Shown piece by piece: positions 59,809-64,000 of a stretch of 64,000 nucleotides of DNA. Numbering within the stretch: the first letter of the stretch is position 1; every line of letters starts with the position of its first letter. This DNA comes from Rubrobacter_D sp963840835 (GTDB taxonomy: Bacteria; Actinomycetota; Rubrobacteria; Rubrobacterales; Rubrobacteraceae), in NCBI GenBank assembly GCA_963840835.1, contig CAWJAM010000009.1, positions 186,001 to 250,000 of the forward strand, in the 5' to 3' direction. The notes beneath the pieces are model-generated. The model ran no database searches. It was not told the DNA's origin and was given only the letters and a program-made list of their open reading frames with translations. A program made the translations under genes and the position numbers.

Positions 59809-60453
59809 TTACGGTGCGGGGAGTGTTCCGCCGCTGTTGAGCAGGTCGTCGCCGGCGCCGTTCCGGGAGCCCGCCCCACCGGTGTCGGGAAGGCCGTCTG
59901 GACGTCCGTCGCCGTCGGCGTCGTCGGCGCCATCGGGGAGGCCGTCGCCGTCGGTGTCCGGGTTGTTCGGGTCGGTGCCAACGGTCCTCTCCCTGCGGTC
60001 GGGGAGGGCGTCGCCGTCCGTATCGCTGGCGCCGCCTCTTCTATCGTCGCGGGCGCGATCACCGGGTGTTTCGCTTCTGCGGGTCGTGTCTTCCCTTGTG
60101 GTCCGGTCTGCTGGGGGCGGGGTCGACAGGGTCGTCTCGTCGGGGGCGAGTACCTCCCTGAAGGGGTCCTTGCTGCGGTAGGCTGCGTAGGAATCGACGT
60201 CGCGGTTCTCGACGCCGGGGGCGCGGGGGTCGGGACCGGGATCGTTGTTTGCCTGGGCGAGGTCGGCTTTGTGGGCGACGGGCTCCTGGTCCGGCTCCCC
60301 CACCAACGCGCCCGCGAGGATCCAGGCGACGACGAACAGCGCGAGCACGGCGAGGACCGGCGGGAGCACCCTGTTGTCGCGCAGGAAGGTGTCCACGAAC
60401 CCCGTTCCGAGGTCTGCCAGGCGGCGTCCGGCCGACCGCAACCTAGCCGCCAC
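59809..60453 (-). CDS. Membrane protein with thrombospondin type-3-like calcium repeats
   Basis: A 214-residue bitopic protein. A basic N-terminus leads to one membrane helix (PPVLAVLALFVVAWILAGAL). A long, charged outer spacer (rich in Asp, Arg, Thr, Pro) carries Asp-rich repeats, DTDGDALPD, DTDGDGLPDGADDADGDG, of the TSP3/EF-hand-like type that bind calcium. It lies at the end of pilM-pilN-pilO, where pilP usually sits, and overlaps pilO by 11 bases. It may be a calcium-sensitive alignment-complex partner; it shows no PilP similarity that I can see. Confidence 0.75.
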   Translation of the reverse strand: MAARLRSAGRRLADLGTGFVDTFLRDNRVLPPVLAVLALFVVAWILAGALVGEPDQEPVAHKADLAQANNDPGPDPRAPGVENRDVDSYAAYRSKDPFREVLAPDETTLSTPPPADRTTREDTTRRSETPGDRARDDRRGGASDTDGDALPDRRERTVGTDPNNPDTDGDGLPDGADDADGDGRPDGLPDTGGAGSRNGAGDDLLNSGGTLPAP

Positions 60454-61135
60454 TGGTCGTCTCCGCTGGCTGCTCCGGGGTAGTCGTCTCCGTGACGGTG
60501 GTCGTCGACTCGCCCGAGGTTGCCCCTGTCGGCTGGTAGTAGACGTCCGCGTTTATCTCCACCAGGAGGATGGTCTCCACGGACGGATCAAGCGTCGTGG
60601 CCTCTTCCACGGGCTCGGGCGGCTGGACGGGGCACGCGTGCTCGGAGTCGAGTAGAGGGACGCGGCAGTAGCTCACGTCTGTCACCGTCACCAGCCTGGT
60701 CAGGTTGCGCGTTCGCAAGAGAAAATCCTGCATCTCGTCGTAGGTCCCCTTGAACTGCATTGTAACCGGTACCACCTGGTAGTCGCCACCGCCTGGGGGC
60801 GGGGCCGCGGGTTCGGGGTCGACCGAGAGCTGGGTCACTCCGGAGGCGTCGGCGACTTCCTGGACCTGGACGACGAGCGTGGGGATCTGCGGTTGCGCCG
60901 GGATTCGTTTGCTCAGTTCCAGTATCTGGCGTTGTATCTCGGGCGAGTTGCTCCTGACCTCCTCGAGCTCGTTTACCTCTTGCTGGACCTGCGTGAGCTG
61001 GTCCTGCTTGGCATCTCGCGCCTGGGCCTGCGCGTCGAGCCTTCCCAGAAGCGGGCTTAGAAGGAGGAAGTAGTAGCCGATGATCAGCACTACTATAGCG
61101 AGCGCCCCGAGGATGAGTATGTTGCGGTTGGTCAC
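60443..61135 (-). CDS. PilO-like type IV pilus assembly protein
   Basis: A 230-residue protein with one N-terminal membrane helix (NILILGALAIVVLIIGYYFL), a coiled coil (DAQAQARDAKQDQLTQVQQE) and a ferredoxin-like C-terminal domain (VVPVTMQFKGTYDEMQDFLL). This architecture is PilO, a periplasmic alignment protein of type IV pili. The C-terminus ends in a Thr/Glu/Pro-rich tail. It overlaps the pilN-like stop by a GTGA junction. The cluster is a pilM-N-O set without pilQ nearby. Confidence 0.8.
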   Translation of the reverse strand: MTNRNILILGALAIVVLIIGYYFLLLSPLLGRLDAQAQARDAKQDQLTQVQQEVNELEEVRSNSPEIQRQILELSKRIPAQPQIPTLVVQVQEVADASGVTQLSVDPEPAAPPPGGGDYQVVPVTMQFKGTYDEMQDFLLRTRNLTRLVTVTDVSYCRVPLLDSEHACPVQPPEPVEEATTLDPSVETILLVEINADVYYQPTGATSGESTTTVTETTTPEQPAETTSGG

Positions 61136-61851
61136 CTGTGCCCGTCTCCCACGCCGTCTGGCACCCTCAGGTTGGCGATCTCGCGCGTCTCTAGCGAACC
61201 CGCGAGTTCGTCTTGCGACCCCTCTTCGAGCCTCACCTCGGTGCCGTTCTCGCCAACGATGGTGACGAGCTCCGAGGCAACCTCGAAGCTTACGGCCTTC
61301 TGCGTGAACGTCTTCAGCGCCGCCTGGTCCAACTCCGCGTTGGCGAGGTACTGGAGGTTGTCCATGCGCACGACGAAGTCGGCGACGTTCTCGTAGCGGG
61401 GAAGCGCGACACCTGTGAATATCACCGTGCCAGACGGCTCCAGCGGCTGCTCGACCGGCGCGTCGATGTCGGTCTGCGCGGCCTCGGCGGTCAGGGTGTC
61501 GAGCGCCGTGGCCTCTGGCACGACGAAGGCGAGGCCTTGCAAGAACTGGTCCCAGGCCAGGCGGGTGCGGTAGATGCCGTCGGCGATGGGCTTCTTGTCT
61601 TCGAGCCGCGCCTGGAGATCCCTGTACGGGCTCAACTCGGCCAGGTGCGCGTTCTGACGCGCGATCTCATCGTCCAGTTTTGCGACCTGATCTTCGAGAT
61701 CGTTCAACCTCAATAGCACCAACAGGTACACGCCGACCATCACGATGACAGCGAAGGCGCCCGCGATGAGCAGTATGCCGAGGACTCCCCCGCCAAACCG
61801 CTCGGCGGAGCGGCCCCGCTCGTCGGGGGGCAGGAGGTTTATGGGCCTCAT
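61132..61851 (-). CDS. PilN-like type IV pilus assembly protein
   Basis: A 239-residue protein with a short cytoplasmic start (MRPINLLPPDERGRSAERFG, similar to the PilN tail that binds PilM), one membrane helix (GILLIAGAFAVIVMVGVYLL), a coiled coil (RLNDLEDQVAKLDDEIARQN) and an alpha/beta C-terminal domain. It overlaps pilM as ATGA. The INLLP start is the best single sign of PilN. Confidence 0.82.
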   Translation of the reverse strand: MRPINLLPPDERGRSAERFGGGVLGILLIAGAFAVIVMVGVYLLVLLRLNDLEDQVAKLDDEIARQNAHLAELSPYRDLQARLEDKKPIADGIYRTRLAWDQFLQGLAFVVPEATALDTLTAEAAQTDIDAPVEQPLEPSGTVIFTGVALPRYENVADFVVRMDNLQYLANAELDQAALKTFTQKAVSFEVASELVTIVGENGTEVRLEEGSQDELAGSLETREIANLRVPDGVGDGHR

Positions 61852-62960
61852 GCTTCCTCCATGGCGAGGCCGAAAGCGACGGCGAGCACAGGCTCCATGG
61901 CCCTGAGCTGGGCGTCTTCGATGTTGGAGCGGTTGGCGGAGAGCTTTTCCACAGGCTTTCCGCGACTGGTCGTCACCCCGAGCAGCTCCCCGAGGTAGAC
62001 GTCGAGGCCTGGGATCAGGGCCGCCTCCCCGGAGAGAAGGACCCTGGTGACCTCGCGGGCGGCTTCCTGGGAGCGGTGGTGCTCGATGGAACGCTGCACC
62101 TCGTCGGCGAGGGTCTGCGCGGCGCCCTCTAGTCCCCTCCTCACGTCGTAGACGAGCGCGGGGTCGAAGTCCTCACCCTCCTCCGGCTCATCCGCCTCTC
62201 CTTGCCCATTGCCAAGCCCGACCTGCGGGCCGAGCACCTGCCTCTCGGCCTCATCCTCGGAGAGGTCGGCGAGCTCGACCACGGCGGCCACGAAGTCGCC
62301 GAGGCCGACGGGCACGAAGCGGGTGAGCACCGGGTTGCCCCTGTCGGCAACCACGAGGTTGGTGATCTCCGCCCCGACGTCGAGGAGGAGCACGGCCCCG
62401 TCCTCGCCGAAGAAGGGATCGGGGAGGGTGGAGCGGGTCAGCGAGAGTGCCTTGACGTCCACGCCGTCGGGCCTGAGCCCACCGGCCCTCACCGCCGAGG
62501 TGTAGCGCGAGATCATCTCCCTCTGGGCGGCGACGACGAGAACCCTGTCGAGGTCCGAACGCTCCTCCCTGGGCCCGAGCACGACGTAGTCGAGGACGGC
62601 CTCATCGAGCGGCATCGGGATGTGGTCCTGCGCCTCGAAGCTAATGGCACCCTGCAAATCCTCTGGCTTCATGTGGGGAAAGTCCAGCAGCCTTACTACA
62701 ACCTTCTGGTTCGAGACCCCCACCGTGACCGAACGACCCTTGAACGAATGCGAGCCCCAGAACTCCCTGATCTCGGAGGCCAACAGATTGTGGTCAGCCA
62801 CCTCCCCATCGACGATGATCCCGGGCGGCAGCCTATGATATCCGACGTGCTGCAGGACGTAGCCCCCACCGGAGCCGGAGAGCTGGACGGCCTTGATGGA
62901 CCCGCGGTCTATGTCGATTCCGATGGTCCGCGCCCCCCCCAACCGCCGGAAACGCCCCAT
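61848..62960 (-). CDS. pilM: PilM-like pilus assembly ATPase
   Basis: An actin-fold cytoplasmic protein that docks PilN. It starts MGRFRRLGGARTIGIDIDRG, then SIKAVQLSGSGGGYVLQHVG, SFKGRSVTVGVSNQKVVVRL, GAVLLLDVGAEITNLVVADR and a terminal ARKP-like VLLSGEAALIPGLDVYLGEL. ATG 62960 is preferred; the frame extends 58 codons further upstream but that part is low-complexity and unlike PilM. 370 residues. An acidic insert (EADEPEEGEDFD) sits in the second half. Confidence 0.88.
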   Translation of the reverse strand: MGRFRRLGGARTIGIDIDRGSIKAVQLSGSGGGYVLQHVGYHRLPPGIIVDGEVADHNLLASEIREFWGSHSFKGRSVTVGVSNQKVVVRLLDFPHMKPEDLQGAISFEAQDHIPMPLDEAVLDYVVLGPREERSDLDRVLVVAAQREMISRYTSAVRAGGLRPDGVDVKALSLTRSTLPDPFFGEDGAVLLLDVGAEITNLVVADRGNPVLTRFVPVGLGDFVAAVVELADLSEDEAERQVLGPQVGLGNGQGEADEPEEGEDFDPALVYDVRRGLEGAAQTLADEVQRSIEHHRSQEAAREVTRVLLSGEAALIPGLDVYLGELLGVTTSRGKPVEKLSANRSNIEDAQLRAMEPVLAVAFGLAMEEA

Positions 62961-63009
62961 CTTGCTTAGCCCCCGACCAGACCGAAAGACCCCCGCATGC
63001 CCGGCGCGA

Positions 63010-63597
63010 TCAACGTCCCTCCCTGGCGACGTGCCTGAGCGTGCCCACCACCGCATCAGTCCCCACAGAGGCCTTGCGCTCGACGCTGGAGTTGGCCCCG
63101 AGGACGACCCTGGCACCGATCCCAGCCCCAGCACCTACCACCGCACCGGCCGAGATCCAAGACCCCGCCCCCACCTCCGCGTCGCGGTCCACAACAGAAC
63201 CAGGACCCAGGTAACAGTGGCTCCCAACTGTGGCATCAGGATGAACCACAGCCCCGGCACCGACGACGCAACCGCCCCCAATGGTGGCCACGCCGGAGAG
63301 GTAGGAGAGTGGATGAATAGCCGTGAAAAATTCCCCCCCGAGGCCCCTCAAGGAGTTGGCCACCCGCAGCCTGGCGTCGTTGTCCGTGATCGCCACGATA
63401 ACGTGCACCGGCTCGATGGAGAGCATGCTCTTGAGCATCTCGATGTCCCCGAGAACCTGATACCCCCGAACTCTCTCAGCGATCGCCGCGTGGGCGTCGT
63501 CATAGAACCCGAGGACCCGATCTCCTAACTCGCAAGCCAGCAGCACGTCCAGCGCGACCCTTCCGTAGCCACCAGCACCCACGACGACTACCCTCAT
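63010..63597 (-). CDS. PglD/NeuD-type sugar O/N-acyltransferase
   Basis: An acyltransferase with an N-terminal Rossmann-like sugar-binding domain (MRVVVVGAGGYGRVALDVLL) and a C-terminal left-handed beta-helix of hexapeptide repeats (YLSGVATIGGGCVVGAGAVV, HPDATVGSHCYLGPGSVVDR, SWISAGAVVGAGAGIGARVV). Such enzymes add acyl groups to nucleotide or glycan sugars. ATG 63597 is chosen; ATG 63645 would add 16 residues. The neighbouring pilus genes suggest glycan or pilin modification, which is inference. Confidence 0.8.
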   Translation of the reverse strand: MRVVVVGAGGYGRVALDVLLACELGDRVLGFYDDAHAAIAERVRGYQVLGDIEMLKSMLSIEPVHVIVAITDNDARLRVANSLRGLGGEFFTAIHPLSYLSGVATIGGGCVVGAGAVVHPDATVGSHCYLGPGSVVDRDAEVGAGSWISAGAVVGAGAGIGARVVLGANSSVERKASVGTDAVVGTLRHVAREGR

Positions 63598-63801
63598 CTC
63601 TTCGTCGAGGCTTAGTCGCTGTACCTGAACTTCAGGTTCAGGCATGTTGGCAGTAGTTTCGGGCTCTCTTATCTCCCTCTCCTCCCGACAGGGATCACTC
63701 CGGACACCCCGGGCAGTTTATCATCGTTGCTGGCATATTGCTCTTTTACGGGCATCAGGGGCCTGGTCGCACAGGTCGGCTCCGCCTGAAGGGCAACTTT
63801 G

Positions 63802-64000
63802 CTAGCCGAACGAGCCTTGGAGTGGGTTGCCGCGCAGAAACTCGCGTGCCGGGAGACGCCTGCCGCCGGGCCGCTGGAGCTCCAGAACCTCGATGGCGCC
63901 GGACCCGCAGTACACCACGATTCGCCCGTTTTCGGCCCCTATACGGCCTATCTCGGTGGAGACAAGCCTCTCTTCCACGACTCTGGAGCGCCAGAGCTTG
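63802..64000 (-). CDS. fmt: Methionyl-tRNA formyltransferase, C-terminal fragment
   Basis: The window cuts this gene at its 5' side. The visible 65 or so residues read KLWRSRVVEERLVSTEIGRI, then GRIVVYCGSGAIEVLELQRP and GGRRLPAREFLRGNPLQGSF before TAG. This is the C-terminal beta-barrel domain of Fmt, which formylates initiator tRNA: strand VxCGxGxxxVLELQxPGxR and the terminal LRGNPLxGxFG are typical. The catalytic domain lies outside the window. Confidence 0.88.
   Translation of the reverse strand, partial: KLWRSRVVEERLVSTEIGRIGAENGRIVVYCGSGAIEVLELQRPGGRRLPAREFLRGNPLQGSFG

Noticed and set aside
1..64000. CRISPR array, prophage or transposase genes
   Set aside because: No regularly spaced repeats, cas genes, phage genes or transposases were seen; the only recombinase is the Xer-type protein in a housekeeping operon.

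Overview
The window is about 64 kb of GC-rich bacterial chromosome made almost entirely of core genes. It looks like an actinobacterium of the Rubrobacter type. The reasons are: high-GC codon use with GTG and TTG starts; a GarA-like FHA protein next to an FtsR-like MerR protein; RNase J and RNase Y together; the MEP isoprenoid genes; and a small RsiG-type protein carrying one copy of the c-di-GMP motif, the form I recall being described from Rubrobacter. The genus is inferred from gene content, not from a marker-gene comparison.

Layout. From 1 to 33984 all genes read on the + strand: frr (cut by the window edge), uppS, cdsA, dxr, rseP, ispG; then an accessory patch (5.4-8.1 kb) with a secreted RTX-like protein, a Tat-exported ferritin-like protein, a small membrane protein and degraded coding sequence; then the rimP-nusA-infB-DUF503-rbfA-nrnA-truB-ribF translation operon behind a promoter and probable attenuator; then a DUF4349 lipoprotein, rpsO, pnp, an M16 peptidase, rnj, ftsK, rodZ-like, recA, recX, rny, a GHKL ATPase, miaB, miaA, hflX and a RibD-C reductase. 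From 34421 to 49692 genes read on the - strand as two operons and some single genes: rsiG-garA-ftsR-apt-xer; a nucleotidyltransferase/phosphomannomutase fusion; pyrG, an unknown gene, and ald-scpA-scpB-rluB-aroA-cmk-plsC-der. A small + strand island (50.2-50.8 kb) holds two tiny membrane proteins and a gene remnant. The rest, 50935-64000, reads on the - strand: aroC-aroK-aroB-aroQ, efp-nusB-ispA-tlyA-nadK-recN, a pilM-pilN-pilO-like cluster ending in a calcium-repeat protein, a PglD-like acetyltransferase, and the C-terminus of fmt at the edge.

The most unusual signal is not a gene. A 7-base motif, ATAATAC on the coding strand, recurs inside conserved genes (dxr, truB, the GHKL gene, miaB, the RibD-C gene, xer twice, aroA, rluB). 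At most of these sites the coding strand changes abruptly from C-rich to G-rich codons. Its near-symmetry resembles a bidirectional -10 element, so internal divergent transcription is one testable explanation. Other points of note: several genes have no ATG, GTG or TTG at the expected start (uppS, nrnA, truB, the gene after pyrG); an apparent DUF503-RbfA fusion is caused by one base; NusA has a Cys/His knuckle; some promoters look leaderless; and a modular intergenic repeat family is scattered along the window.
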